This document shows positions 1 through 9,358 of a DNA stretch of 64,000 nt, piece by piece (within the stretch, counting starts at the first letter, position 1; every line of letters begins with the position of its first letter). The translations under genes were made by a program, and so were the position numbers. Source of the stretch: Gimesia algae. Lineage in GTDB: Bacteria; Planctomycetota; Planctomycetia; Planctomycetales; Planctomycetaceae. Under the pieces are notes generated by a model, which was not told where the DNA came from, did not search any database, and was given only the letters and a program-made list of their open reading frames with translations. Location of the stretch: contig NZ_CP036343.1 of the NCBI RefSeq assembly GCF_007746795.1, positions 7,569,029-7,633,028 of the forward strand. Reading direction: 5' to 3'.

Positions 1-1986
1 ATCGGCCATCTCGTGGAATACATCCAGACTGATATCTGGGTGCGATTCCAGAAACTGCGCGGCCACGCCTGCCGCTTCTTCTGTGCTGACGATACGCATG
101 GAACAGCGATTATGATCCGCGCCCGCCAGGAAGGCCGATCGGAAGAAGCGCTGATCGCTGATGTCCAGCAAAAACACATTACTGACTTCGCCGGTTTCAA
201 TATTGAATTCGATAATTACGGCAGCACCAACAGCGAACAGAATCGCAAACTGTGTTATGAAATCTGGGAAGCGTTACGGGCCGCCGGACTGGTCGTTGAG
301 AAAGAAGTGACTCAGCTGTTCGACGTGCAGGAAAATACGTTTCTGGCCGATCGCTTTGTAAAAGGGACCTGTCCCAAATGTAAAGCCCCCGATCAGTACG
401 GCGACAACTGCGATAAATGCGGGAGCACCTACACGCCCGCCGACCTGACTGATCCGATCAGTACGCTGTCGAATACCACGCCTGAATTGCGTACCGCCAG
501 CCATCTGTTTGTCCGCATTGAAGATCTGCACGGCTTCCTCGATGAATGGACACAGTCGGGCGAACATCTGCAGTCCGAAGTCGCCAACTATCTGAAAGGG
601 CACTTCCTGGGTGACCCGCTGCGCGACTGGGATATCTCCCGCCCCGCGCCTTACTTCGGATTTGAAATTCCGGACAGTCCCGGTAACTACTGGTATGTCT
701 GGTTTGACGCCCCCATCGGTTATATCGCTTCGACTTTGGAATGGTGTGAAAAGCACGGCGAAGACTTCGACCAGTGGTGGAAGAACCCCGAAACCGAAGT
801 GCATCACTTCATCGGCAAAGACATCACCTATTTTCATACGTTGTTCTGGCCCGCGATGCTGAAGACAGCGGGTTTCAACCTGCCCGAGAAGGTCCATATT
901 CACGGCTTCCTGACCGTGGATGGCGAAAAAATGTCCAAATCCAAAGGGACATTCGTCAAAGCGGCGACCTATCTGAACCACCTCGACCCGGCCTGCCTGC
1001 GTTACTATTACGCGTCCAAACTGGGATCGAGACTGGACGACCTGGACCTGAACCTGGATGAATTCATTCAGAAAGTGAATTCCGACCTGGTCGGCAAGGT
1101 GGTCAATCTGGCCAGCCGCTCGGCGAAGTTCGTCGCGAATACGGGTCTGTCTGCTGCTTATCCGGAGGACGGCGGTCTGTTCGCGCACGCCGCCAGCCGC
1201 AGCGATGCGATTGCCGCCGCTTACGAAGTCTGCGATTACAACGGCGCGATGCGAGAAATTCTCGCGCTGGCGGATCGGGCCAATAAGTATGTCGAAGATC
1301 AGAAGCCGTGGGAACTCCGCAAGGAGGAAAGCCGCCAGGCAGAGCTACAGAATATCTGTACGATCTCGTTAAATCTGTTTCGGCAGATTGTAATCTACCT
1401 GACCCCGGTGCTGCCGCAGCTCTCGCAGCAAACCGGAGAACTGTTGAACGATCCGATTGTGAACTGGGATCAGGCACAGACGCCCCTCGCGGGAACGGCC
1501 GTCAATAAATTCCAGCATATGTTTAAACGAATAGAAGAAAAACAGGTACAAGCCATGACTGAAGAAGCAAGAGAAGATGTTGCCGCTGCTGAAAGTGAAG
1601 CAGCAGCCTCACAGTGGAACGACAGCGGAACAGCCCTTGAGCAGGAGCCGATGTCGGAAGAATGCACGATTGATGACTTCGTCAAAGTCGATCTGCGTGT
1701 TGCCCGGATTGTGGATGCGAACTCGGTTCCCGAAGCGGATAAGCTGCTGCAGCTGACACTGAGTCTGGGAGGCGATGAACGCCGCAATGTGTTTGCCGGC
1801 ATCAAGAGCGCGTATAACCCGGAAGATCTGGTCGGCCGACTGGTGATCTGCTGTGCGAATCTCAAGCCCCGCAAAATGCGGTTTGGCACGAGTGAAGGCA
1901 TGGTGCTGGCCTCCGGACCGGGCGGGAAGGACGTCTTTCTGCTCTCCCCGGACGAAGGAGCGGTGCCCGGTCAACGCGTGCATTAA
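1..1986 (+). CDS. metG: Methionyl-tRNA synthetase, 5' end cut off by the window
   Basis: Charges tRNA-Met with methionine in the cytoplasm. The reading frame is already open at base 1, where it reads IGHLVEY, the end of the class I HIGH signature, so only the first few dozen residues are missing. A zinc knuckle follows (CPKC at about residue 119 of the visible part, then CDKC), then the KMSKSKGT signature near base 930. A C-terminal EMAP/Arc1p-like tRNA-binding domain ([13 protein letters not shown] to the end) marks the long dimeric form. An acidic, alanine-rich linker near bases 1560-1660 joins it to the anticodon-binding domain. A strong terminator lies directly downstream. The identification is secure; the true start is outside the window. 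Confidence 0.97.
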   Translation: MGHLVEYIQTDIWVRFQKLRGHACRFFCADDTHGTAIMIRARQEGRSEEALIADVQQKHITDFAGFNIEFDNYGSTNSEQNRKLCYEIWEALRAAGLVVEKEVTQLFDVQENTFLADRFVKGTCPKCKAPDQYGDNCDKCGSTYTPADLTDPISTLSNTTPELRTASHLFVRIEDLHGFLDEWTQSGEHLQSEVANYLKGHFLGDPLRDWDISRPAPYFGFEIPDSPGNYWYVWFDAPIGYIASTLEWCEKHGEDFDQWWKNPETEVHHFIGKDITYFHTLFWPAMLKTAGFNLPEKVHIHGFLTVDGEKMSKSKGTFVKAATYLNHLDPACLRYYYASKLGSRLDDLDLNLDEFIQKVNSDLVGKVVNLASRSAKFVANTGLSAAYPEDGGLFAHAASRSDAIAAAYEVCDYNGAMREILALADRANKYVEDQKPWELRKEESRQAELQNICTISLNLFRQIVIYLTPVLPQLSQQTGELLNDPIVNWDQAQTPLAGTAVNKFQHMFKRIEEKQVQAMTEEAREDVAAAESEAAASQWNDSGTALEQEPMSEECTIDDFVKVDLRVARIVDANSVPEADKLLQLTLSLGGDERRNVFAGIKSAYNPEDLVGRLVICCANLKPRKMRFGTSEGMVLASGPGGKDVFLLSPDEGAVPGQRVH

Positions 1987-2014
1987 CAGTGAAAACTTCC
2001 TCTATCTAACGATC

Positions 2015-2048
2015 AAAAAGCCACCAGGGTTCATTCTGGTGGCTTTTT
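2015..2048 (+). terminator. Intrinsic terminator after metG
   Basis: A 13-base arm AAAAAGCCACCAG and its exact complement CTGGTGGCTTTTT are separated by an 8-base loop, and the second arm ends in a T-run. It begins 29 bases after the metG stop codon. Confidence 0.9.
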
Positions 2049-2515
2049 GCATTGATTCAATCACTTTCTGGAGGGAACCTGACCCCCGCATAACCGACCC
2101 ACCCCTTAAGATTGATCTTACCAGTCTAATCGATGATCATAACGCGTCGACGTAATTGATTGAAATGATCCACTCTTGATCAGTGATTTCACCGCATTTT
2201 GGACAAGGTTTTGCCCGCAAATCAACACAACCATTGCAACCCTCACAAAGCACGTCGTCAGGCGTTTATTCTTCTGAAATTCAATTGACTCGCTTGATAA
2301 AAAACATAAGTTTTGGGTGGCCACTCAGTCGGTGTCCCCTCTGATCGGGCCAATGACAGAGGATCTGATACGATAGTTAGTTTTTATTCCAGCACAAATC
2401 TGATCCTGTAACAAACTGAGGTTACCTGTTCCAGCGCGAACTCAATGAGGAACACCTCGAATCATTTAAATCAACACGAAGTGAATCGCACATTCGTAAA
2501 TCTCGGAGAAGGACA
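2049..2515. other. Intergenic region upstream of the pseudopilin gene
   Basis: About 470 bases without a convincing gene. The short open frames on the reverse strand have no ribosome binding site and no recognisable domain. The region is A+T-richer than its neighbours and must hold the pseudopilin promoter. The only site I can place is the ribosome binding site GGAGAAGGA just before the ATG at 2516. Confidence 0.6.
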
Positions 2516-3037
2516 ATGACTAAAGCAACACTACAGCAGAATCGACGGGCTGGTTTTACGCTCGTTGAAGTTATGATCGTGGTCGTAATTCTTGGAATTC
2601 TGGCTGCAACCGTTTTACCACAGTTTATTTCAACTAACGATGATGCCAAAGAATCAGTACTCGTTCAGGACCTGCAGACTCTGCGAAGCCAGATTCAGGT
2701 TTATAAATTCCAGCATGATGGAAAATATCCTGCAGACGGTTCGACCGATACGGATGATTTCCGTGATTCATTGTTGCTTTCCAGCGATAAAGATGGAACC
2801 ACCGGTGCCGTTGGAACGAAACCACTGGGTCCCTACCTGATTGGTAGTGTGCCTCCCAACCCATTCACTGGTGGTCGTGGCATCATGATTGTCACCGATG
2901 TTGCTGCTACAACTCCAGATGAATCCGCCAAAGATGGAACAGAAACTGTTGGCTGGATCTACAATCCTGCAACAGGTCTGATCAAAGGTAACAACTCAGG
3001 CAACGCCGCTGACGGCAGAGCCCTCGACACTCTATAA
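2516..3037 (+). CDS. Type II secretion GspG-like pseudopilin
   Basis: A 173-residue protein with a short basic leader, the prepilin peptidase site G|FTLVEV (residues 14-19) and a hydrophobic helix (about 16-38), as in GspG/PulG major pseudopilins. The GspG-type segment rich in D, T and L (about residues 45-75, LQTLRSQIQVYKFQHDGKYP) follows. Such proteins are cleaved and N-methylated at the inner membrane and assemble into the secretion pseudopilus. The gene stands alone without other gsp genes, which is common in planctomycetes, where pseudopilin-like genes are scattered. The start is fixed by GGAGAAGGA seven bases upstream. GspG assignment is by family resemblance; a calcium-binding C-terminus was not verified. 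Confidence 0.85.
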   Translation: MTKATLQQNRRAGFTLVEVMIVVVILGILAATVLPQFISTNDDAKESVLVQDLQTLRSQIQVYKFQHDGKYPADGSTDTDDFRDSLLLSSDKDGTTGAVGTKPLGPYLIGSVPPNPFTGGRGIMIVTDVAATTPDESAKDGTETVGWIYNPATGLIKGNNSGNAADGRALDTL

Positions 3038-3102
3038 TCTTCCGCCTCAGCCTGGCCTCAAAATCTGGCTGAGGGCTTGAATTTAAAATTGTAAACCTGA
3101 TT

Positions 3103-3140
3103 CAGCCCCTTGCATGAGCTTTGTGCAAGGGGCTGTTTTT
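3103..3140 (+). terminator. Intrinsic terminator after the pseudopilin gene
   Basis: CAGCCCCTTGCA pairs exactly with TGCAAGGGGCTG and is followed by a T-run. A second, weaker hairpin (CCTCAGCC with GGCTGAGG, 3045-3074) lies just before it. Confidence 0.9.
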
Positions 3141-3272
3141 ATGTAATTGAAGGCGTAGTGTTGCTTTTCTGATGACTTTGCTTTTAAGTATTCAATAAGA
3201 GCAAATCTCAACCGCTGTCGTTCTGCTACACAAAAAAAGTGGCAGATGATAGATTCAGAAAGGCAAACGACC

Positions 3273-4784
3273 ATGCGAAGCTTCCCTCTTGCGCTGGCTT
3301 TACTGACCAGTCTCTTTCTTACGAACGGGTTCACAGCAGCGGCTCAGACGGCTGCATCAACGTCTCTCGCGCGACCCAACATCATCGTGGTGCTCTGCGA
3401 TGACCTGGGCTACGGCGACCTGGCCTGCTACGGTCATACAGTCATTCAAAGCCCGAATATCGATCGCTTTGCGAAAGATGGACTGAAACTGACCAGCTGT
3501 TATGCCGCACATCCCAACTGTTCCCCATCGCGAACCGGACTGATGACCGGCCGCACTCCGTTCCGCGTGGGCGTTTATAACTGGATTCCCATGCTCTCGC
3601 CCATGCATGTCCGCAAACGGGAAATTACCATCGCGACTTTACTGCGCCAGGCCGGTTACGCGACCTGCCACGTCGGCAAATGGCATCTCAATGGGATGTT
3701 CAACATGGTGGGACAGCCACAGCCTTCCGATCACGGATTCGATCACTGGTTCTCCACACAGAACAACGCCCTGCCCACACACGAGAACCCGTTTAACTTC
3801 GTGCGCAACGCCAAACCAGTTGGCCCGCTGCAAGGTTACGCGTCGCAACTGGTGGCTGACGAAGCAGAGCAGTGGCTGACAAAACTGCGTGATAAAGAAA
3901 AGCCATTCTTCATGTTTGTCTGTTTTCATGAGCCCCACGAACCAATCGCCAGTGCTGAGCGTTTTCGTAAGCTGTATACCGCGCCCGAAGGTTCCACCCT
4001 GCCCGCGCATCACGGCAATGTCACGCAGATGGACGATGCCTTTGGTCGCATTCTGAAAACACTGGAGGACCAGAGGTTGCGGGAAAACACACTGATCATC
4101 TTCACCAGCGACAACGGACCGGCCATCACCAGACGGCATCCCCATGGTTCTGCAGGCCCACTGCGGGATAAAAAAGGGGCAACGTACGAAGGGGGAATTC
4201 GTGTGCCCGGCATCATTCAGTGGCCCGATCATGTCCAACCGGGAACGACCAGTGATGTTCCCGTATGCGGTGTCGATATCCTGCCGACCCTGTGTGCAGT
4301 AGCGGACATCCCGGCACCGGCTGATCGCGTGCTGGATGGAACCAACATTCTTCCACTGCTGGAAGGCAAACCGATCCAGCGGGAAAAGCCGCTCTACTGG
4401 CAGTTCAACCGTGCCAAAAACGATGCCAAAGTCGCGATCCGTGATGGTGAATGGAAACTGCTGGCGAAGCTAAATGTCCCCAGCCCCAAACCATCCGGCG
4501 GAATCACAGCGGAAGAAATCGACGCCGTCAAAAATGCGAAGCTGGAAGGGTTCGAACTGTATCACATCCAGAGTGATATCGCTGAGACCACCGACCGTGC
4601 CGAAAGCGAACCGGAAATCCTGGAAAAAATGAAACAGCAGATGCAGGAGATTTTTGCAGAAGTCCAGGCGGAAGCGCCCCGCTGGCCTGAGTGGGAATTT
4701 GCCCGCTACGAAGGGAAAATCCTCTCCGAATATTACCGCAAACAGGAAGCAGCAGAGAAACAGAAAAAGAAGAAGCAGCCTTAA
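3273..4784 (+). CDS. Secreted arylsulfatase-type sulfatase
   Basis: Hydrolyses sulfate esters, probably on algal or other sulfated polysaccharides after export. From the chosen start the protein has a signal peptide (residues 1-27, MRSFPLALALLTSLFLTNGF), a metal-binding DD pair (43-44, in VVLCDDLGYGD) and the sulfatase signature CSPSRTG (C83 to be converted to formylglycine). A KWHL motif (near 135) and a late DNGP segment for calcium and active-site residues also fit the alkaline phosphatase superfamily fold. An upstream in-frame ATG at 3246 would place nine residues before the signal peptide, so I prefer 3273, which has AGAAAGG upstream. The C-terminus is lysine- and glutamine-rich. Planctomycetes carry many sulfatases; the substrate cannot be read from sequence. 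Confidence 0.93.
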   Translation: MRSFPLALALLTSLFLTNGFTAAAQTAASTSLARPNIIVVLCDDLGYGDLACYGHTVIQSPNIDRFAKDGLKLTSCYAAHPNCSPSRTGLMTGRTPFRVGVYNWIPMLSPMHVRKREITIATLLRQAGYATCHVGKWHLNGMFNMVGQPQPSDHGFDHWFSTQNNALPTHENPFNFVRNAKPVGPLQGYASQLVADEAEQWLTKLRDKEKPFFMFVCFHEPHEPIASAERFRKLYTAPEGSTLPAHHGNVTQMDDAFGRILKTLEDQRLRENTLIIFTSDNGPAITRRHPHGSAGPLRDKKGATYEGGIRVPGIIQWPDHVQPGTTSDVPVCGVDILPTLCAVADIPAPADRVLDGTNILPLLEGKPIQREKPLYWQFNRAKNDAKVAIRDGEWKLLAKLNVPSPKPSGGITAEEIDAVKNAKLEGFELYHIQSDIAETTDRAESEPEILEKMKQQMQEIFAEVQAEAPRWPEWEFARYEGKILSEYYRKQEAAEKQKKKKQP

Positions 4785-4819
4785 TCACAATTGAGACTGT
4801 TCTGTTACCGGATAAAAAA

Positions 4820-4852
4820 ACAGCCCGTTTCCAGTTTATAGAAACGGGCTGT
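4820..4852. terminator. Bidirectional terminator between converging genes
   Basis: ACAGCCCGTTTC pairs with GAAACGGGCTGT around a 9-base loop. An A-run before the first arm and a T-rich stretch after the second let it serve both the sulfatase gene and the facing leftward gene. Confidence 0.88.
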
Positions 4853-4872
4853 GTCTGTTTCAGAAACCTGTA

Positions 4873-7338
4873 TTAATGGTTGAACAGGAATTCGCGGCTG
4901 TTGCTGATAGCCCACATCACATCCTGGTAACCTTCGCGTTTATCTTTGGAGGTCTTCACGATCTGATCACAGTGGGCCAGTTCCTGTTTCGTCGGATAAC
5001 GGCTGAAGGCGGCCAGATACATTTCGGTGAAGACTTCATGATCGGGGGCCTTGGCTTTTAACAGTGATTCGATCCGTCCATTCTTCGTCGCCAGCTTGGT
5101 GTTAATCAATTGGCCGTTAGCCACCTGCAGCACCTGCGCCAGGTTCGGTTGACTGGCGCGTTCGCATTCACAGGTAATCACACGCTTGGGACGTCCCAGC
5201 GTATCCAGGAAGTAAGAACTGTAATTCGGGTCCGGCAATTCGATCGCCCGGGTTCCCTGCGGAACACCACGAAAGCGTTCCTGGGCACCGGTCAGATCAT
5301 CCAGCGCATCCAGCATGACTTCCGCCGGCAGTCGCTTGACGTTGTAATGCGTATAAAAGCGGGTGTTCGCCACATTTTGCGGTAACGGTTCTGATGAGAG
5401 TTGATACGCGCGGGAATTCATAATCACCCGCATCAGTTCTCTGAGGTTATAGCCTGAATCGACAAAATGGTCGGCTAAAGCATTCAGGAGTTCCGGGTTT
5501 GAAGCCGGGTTGGTCTCCCGCATGTCATCAATGGGTTCAATAAATCCGGTTCCCATATAGTAGGACCAGAAGCGGTTGACCATGTTCTTGGAGAACAGGC
5601 GATTTTCGGGGGAAGTAATCCAGCGTGCCAGAGGACGTCGGAAATCGCGATACGAAGTACTATCGATGGGCTCACCCATCAGCGGAGTCGGCTCCATCGT
5701 CTTCCTGGTGCGCGGATGCCGAATCGATCCGCTGCTTTTCACTTTGACAACCGTATCCGCTCCCAGGGCCCCGAAATCGACGCTCCCTTTATTACCGACC
5801 CGCGTGAAGAAAGCAGCCAGGCTGTAATAGTCTTTCTGGCTGTAGACCTCGAAGGGGTGGTGATGGCACTTGGCACACTGCAGGCGAACCCCCAGGAAAA
5901 TCTGAGACGTGGCTTCTGCCAGGTCTTCCGGTTTGGATGCGATTTTAAAATAGTTGGCCGGACCGTTCTCGTAGATCGATCCCTGTGCTGTGATAATCTC
6001 GTTGACGAATTCGTTGACCGGTTTGTTTTCCCGCAGTGACTGGCGAATCCAGTTGGAGAAAGCCCACATCCCGCCATCGCCCACTTTATTTCGGTTATTT
6101 CGCAGCAGGTCGCCCCACTTCATGCCCCAGTAGGCACTCCAGGGCTCCACATAGACATCCCGGGCCGGTTCGCCTGTCAGGCCGAGCAATTCATCAATCA
6201 GCTGACTGCGCTTATCGGGGGCTTTCGAAGCCAGAAACGTTTTGACTTTTTCCGGTTCGGGCAGCGTTCCAATGGTATCGATGAAGGCGCGGCGGATGAA
6301 AACTTCGTCGCTGCACAGCGGCGATGGCTCCAGCCCCAGTTCGTTGAATCGTTGTTTCACATGCTCGTCGATGAAGTTATTCGGCTTGAATTCTGCCAGA
6401 TCAACTTCGTTTTTATACGGCGAAATGACAGTCGAGATCTTTGCCTGGCCCATATAACGCACCATGACAGCGGTCTGGCCGGCGCCGACAATTTCCACTT
6501 TTCCCCGCGGCGTCACCGTCGCGATATTTTCAATCAGGCTGTCATACTGCGCCCGTGCGGTGACATCCTGTTTCGTGCCATCACTGTATTCGGCAATGAC
6601 GCGGAGCTGCTGGATATCTCCCTGCTGGTAACGGCGCGACATGGGGGTTAACTGCATGCCAACCACTTTTGGTTCTTTATCATCAATTTCAGTGACTGCT
6701 TCAGAAATCCAGGTTTCCATGATGCGGTATTCATAGGAGTCTTTAGCGAAACGACGCCCTCCGCCATGCGCGATTGCCATGGAGGCCTTCTGCAGAATCA
6801 GACTGTTTTCAGGCTGTAAGATGGAGACACGACGCTGTCGGTCATCACGGGCCATTTCCGGATAATCCTGTTCGGGAGCATAACCAAACAGGGAAAGCTT
6901 GAAGCCCCCTTTACCGAACTGGCTGGCATGACAGCCGCCCAGGCTGCAGCCTCCCTTATTCAACACAGGAACCACATCCCTGACGAAGCTGGCATTTTTG
7001 CCATTCGCGCGGGGTTTGATCTCTACATTAATTTCTGACTTCTGACCGGCGTGAGCAACTTGAATTTTTCCCTTACCAAATGCCAGCGGACGCACGAGTC
7101 CTTCCGCGTTGACTTCCAGCAGAGCGGGAGTGAGGCTGGTAAAGTCTGACTGATGCGTCAGATCGCCGACGATCTTGCCGTTCTCTTCTACGGGAACCTG
7201 GATCTGAAAAAAATCCAGCAATCCGTCGAGCACGATCTGTTGCGGCGCGACCTGCAGACTGTTCTCTGCGGCACGCGCTCCATTCTGCATCAGAACCGTG
7301 GCGACAAAGAATGTGAGAATCAGGATTCGATGTGACAT
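4873..7338 (-). CDS. DUF1549/DUF1553 (PSCyt2-PSD1) secreted protein with Ig-like domain
   Basis: A very long exported protein of a planctomycete-typical family of unknown biochemical role, often linked to polysaccharide-degradation gene sets. After a signal peptide (MSHRILILTFFVATVLMQNG) comes a BIG2-like Ig domain. A cytochrome-like segment with a C-x4-CH pair (CSLGGCHA) and a GGFKLSLFGY motif precede DUF1549, which has a CAKCHHHP heme-type motif, and then DUF1553, which ends with a FLFNH C-terminus. In-frame ATGs further upstream (up to 7407) would put 23 residues before the signal peptide; I prefer 7338. It faces away from the DUF1501 gene across a shared promoter region. In planctomycetes these two families nearly always occur together, so a common process is likely. 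Confidence 0.88.
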   Translation of the reverse strand: MSHRILILTFFVATVLMQNGARAAENSLQVAPQQIVLDGLLDFFQIQVPVEENGKIVGDLTHQSDFTSLTPALLEVNAEGLVRPLAFGKGKIQVAHAGQKSEINVEIKPRANGKNASFVRDVVPVLNKGGCSLGGCHASQFGKGGFKLSLFGYAPEQDYPEMARDDRQRRVSILQPENSLILQKASMAIAHGGGRRFAKDSYEYRIMETWISEAVTEIDDKEPKVVGMQLTPMSRRYQQGDIQQLRVIAEYSDGTKQDVTARAQYDSLIENIATVTPRGKVEIVGAGQTAVMVRYMGQAKISTVISPYKNEVDLAEFKPNNFIDEHVKQRFNELGLEPSPLCSDEVFIRRAFIDTIGTLPEPEKVKTFLASKAPDKRSQLIDELLGLTGEPARDVYVEPWSAYWGMKWGDLLRNNRNKVGDGGMWAFSNWIRQSLRENKPVNEFVNEIITAQGSIYENGPANYFKIASKPEDLAEATSQIFLGVRLQCAKCHHHPFEVYSQKDYYSLAAFFTRVGNKGSVDFGALGADTVVKVKSSGSIRHPRTRKTMEPTPLMGEPIDSTSYRDFRRPLARWITSPENRLFSKNMVNRFWSYYMGTGFIEPIDDMRETNPASNPELLNALADHFVDSGYNLRELMRVIMNSRAYQLSSEPLPQNVANTRFYTHYNVKRLPAEVMLDALDDLTGAQERFRGVPQGTRAIELPDPNYSSYFLDTLGRPKRVITCECERASQPNLAQVLQVANGQLINTKLATKNGRIESLLKAKAPDHEVFTEMYLAAFSRYPTKQELAHCDQIVKTSKDKREGYQDVMWAISNSREFLFNH

Positions 7339-7897
7339 CAGGTTTCTTTTCTTCATTGGTTTGCAGTCGAACATGAGATCAACTTTCTTAAGCGGGTCGC
7401 ATTTCATCAGAGCTGATTCTTTGACAGTGAATCATACTCACAGCACAAAATACGTCGTCGCAGAAAAACCTTTAACAGGCAGGGTGGCAGGTTGAGTGTG
7501 GTATCAGGTGGGAAGCGAATGGCTTAACATAAAACGCCATTTATACTTAAATATACTAATAAAATGACGCGAAAGCAAAAAAAACTCGGTGTTTTCATCA
7601 TTTTTTTCAGGCAGGCGCAGACACAAACAATAACTGTCATGTTTACACTACTGTACTGGAAAGTCGTCCGCTTACTTCATTTTATCGTTCTATTTTGAAG
7701 CGATCAAGGAGTGATTTTTTTGAATGGCAAATTCGATCTCATTAATTTCCGACCGGAAAGCCGATTTAATGTTTGCCTACCTTACATAAACGGTTACAAT
7801 TATGATAGTTACTTAAGAAACCAACAACCCAGATAAAACATCCCTCCCTCATTAATTCCTGCAATATCAGGACCCTGCCACACTAAAGGAGTTTCCG
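7339..7897. other. Divergent intergenic region, A+T-rich
   Basis: About 560 bases between the diverging DUF1549 and DUF1501 genes. I see no gene. The middle (7540-7850) is strongly A+T-rich and must hold promoters for both sides. A ribosome binding site AAAGGAG lies just before the ATG at 7898. Confidence 0.6.
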
Positions 7898-9244
7898 ATG
7901 CTGAAACTATTCCCGCAAAAAGTTTCGAACTGCGAAACTGGAAGCCGACGTCAATTTCTCCTGGAAGTTGGTGCGCTCAGTGCATTTGGAATCACCCTCG
8001 ATTCCCTGCTGCGTGGTCAGGCTCATGCTTCCGAAAGCGAGTCTGCAGCGCTGAAAGATCCTTCCAACGACACCAACTGTATTCTGATCTGGACACGTGG
8101 CGGTACGAGCCACCACGATACCTTCGATCCCAAGCCGAACGCCTCGGCTGATGTGCGTGGCGATTTTTCCGCCATCAGCACTGCCCTGCCCGGTTATCAA
8201 TTTACCGATCAGCTGCCGCTGTTCGCCAAACATGCCAATGAATTCTCCATCATGCGGAACCTGAATCCGCAGAACGGCTCGCACTCGACGGCTGACGCCT
8301 TCATGCTTTCAGGACATAAATTTAATCCTTCGGTGACCTACCCCTGCTATGGTGCGGTTGTCGCCAAGACCAAAGGCTTCAAAACCAACATTCCACCGCA
8401 CATTCAGATTGGAAACCATGTCGACCGTCGCTTTAACGGCGGCCTGGGTGGTTATCTGGGTCTGCAGTACAATCCGTTTGAAATTCCCGGCGATCCCAAC
8501 GCGAAAAACTTTACCGTGCGTGATATCTCTCCGCCATCCGGGATTACCATTGATCGCATGAAGCGTCGTCAACAGGCTCTGCAGGCGATTGATACGCTGC
8601 AGCGTCAGGCAGAGCATAATCAGAATTCGTTTGAAGCATCTGACGCGCATTATAAAAATGCATTCAGCATGATTACTTCGGCTGATACACAGAAAGCGTT
8701 TGACCTGAGCCAGGAATCAGACAAGACACGCGATGATTACGGGCGTCACTACCTGGGACAAAGCTGTCTTCTGGCCCGGCGTCTGATTGAATCGGGTTCA
8801 CGTTTTGTGACCGTCAGCAGTGGTGGCTGGGATACCCACACCAATAACTTCAAATCGCTGCGTGGTTCTCTGCCTCCCTTTGACCGGGCTTTGACCTCAC
8901 TGGTTCTGGACCTCAAACAACGGGGCATGCTGAACAACACCCTGGTCGTCTGGCTGACCGACTTTGGTCGTACTCCGGTGATCAACTCGGCCGCTGGTCG
9001 TGACCACTGGTCGACCGCTTCGACCATGATGATGATCGGTGCGGGCACTCCTGCAGGTCAGATCATTGGCGCGACCGATGAAACCGGTTCGCGTCCGGTG
9101 GGTAAAGAATATTACCCCGCCGACGTCGCCGCTTCGATTTACACCAAACTGGGTGTCAACCTGGATCATTACTTTGTTTCACCCGAAGATGGTCGCCCCC
9201 TGATCGTCTGCGACGGACAACCGATTCCTGAGCTGATGGGTTAA
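7898..9244 (+). CDS. DUF1501 family protein
   Basis: A 448-residue member of the DUF1501 family, related in fold to sulfatases and alkaline phosphatases and usually paired with DUF1549/DUF1553 proteins. The N-terminus has a twin-arginine-like segment SRRQFLLEVGALSAFG (from residue 17), which suggests Tat export. WTRGGTSHHDTFDPK (about 69-83), the GGWDTH motif and the DFGRTP motif are diagnostic of the family and provide the probable metal ligands. The start is set by AAAGGAG seven bases upstream. It precedes a PPC-domain gene in the same direction with 114 bases between. No reaction has been shown for this family as far as I know; I do not propose one. Confidence 0.9.
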   Translation: MLKLFPQKVSNCETGSRRQFLLEVGALSAFGITLDSLLRGQAHASESESAALKDPSNDTNCILIWTRGGTSHHDTFDPKPNASADVRGDFSAISTALPGYQFTDQLPLFAKHANEFSIMRNLNPQNGSHSTADAFMLSGHKFNPSVTYPCYGAVVAKTKGFKTNIPPHIQIGNHVDRRFNGGLGGYLGLQYNPFEIPGDPNAKNFTVRDISPPSGITIDRMKRRQQALQAIDTLQRQAEHNQNSFEASDAHYKNAFSMITSADTQKAFDLSQESDKTRDDYGRHYLGQSCLLARRLIESGSRFVTVSSGGWDTHTNNFKSLRGSLPPFDRALTSLVLDLKQRGMLNNTLVVWLTDFGRTPVINSAAGRDHWSTASTMMMIGAGTPAGQIIGATDETGSRPVGKEYYPADVAASIYTKLGVNLDHYFVSPEDGRPLIVCDGQPIPELMG

Positions 9245-9283
9245 TTCCCTGCGGCTTCACTCACCCGAAAACCAACAGTGGCG

Positions 9284-9312
9284 GCCCCTGGGAACGTATG
9301 AGTCCAAGGGGC
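9284..9312 (+). promoter_or_regulatory. Hairpin between the DUF1501 and PPC genes
   Basis: GCCCCTGGG and CCAAGGGGC form an imperfect stem in the spacer. There is no clear T-run after it, so it may be a transcript-stabilising hairpin or a weak terminator rather than a full one. Confidence 0.4.
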
Positions 9313-9358
9313 GTCTCTGCTGATCAGGCACTCTTATTGATCTAATCAGGACTGTTCG

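Noticed and set aside
274..1188. Long open frame on the reverse strand inside metG
   Set aside because: It lies antisense to an unambiguous metG and has no ribosome binding site or domain; it is a shadow of codon bias.
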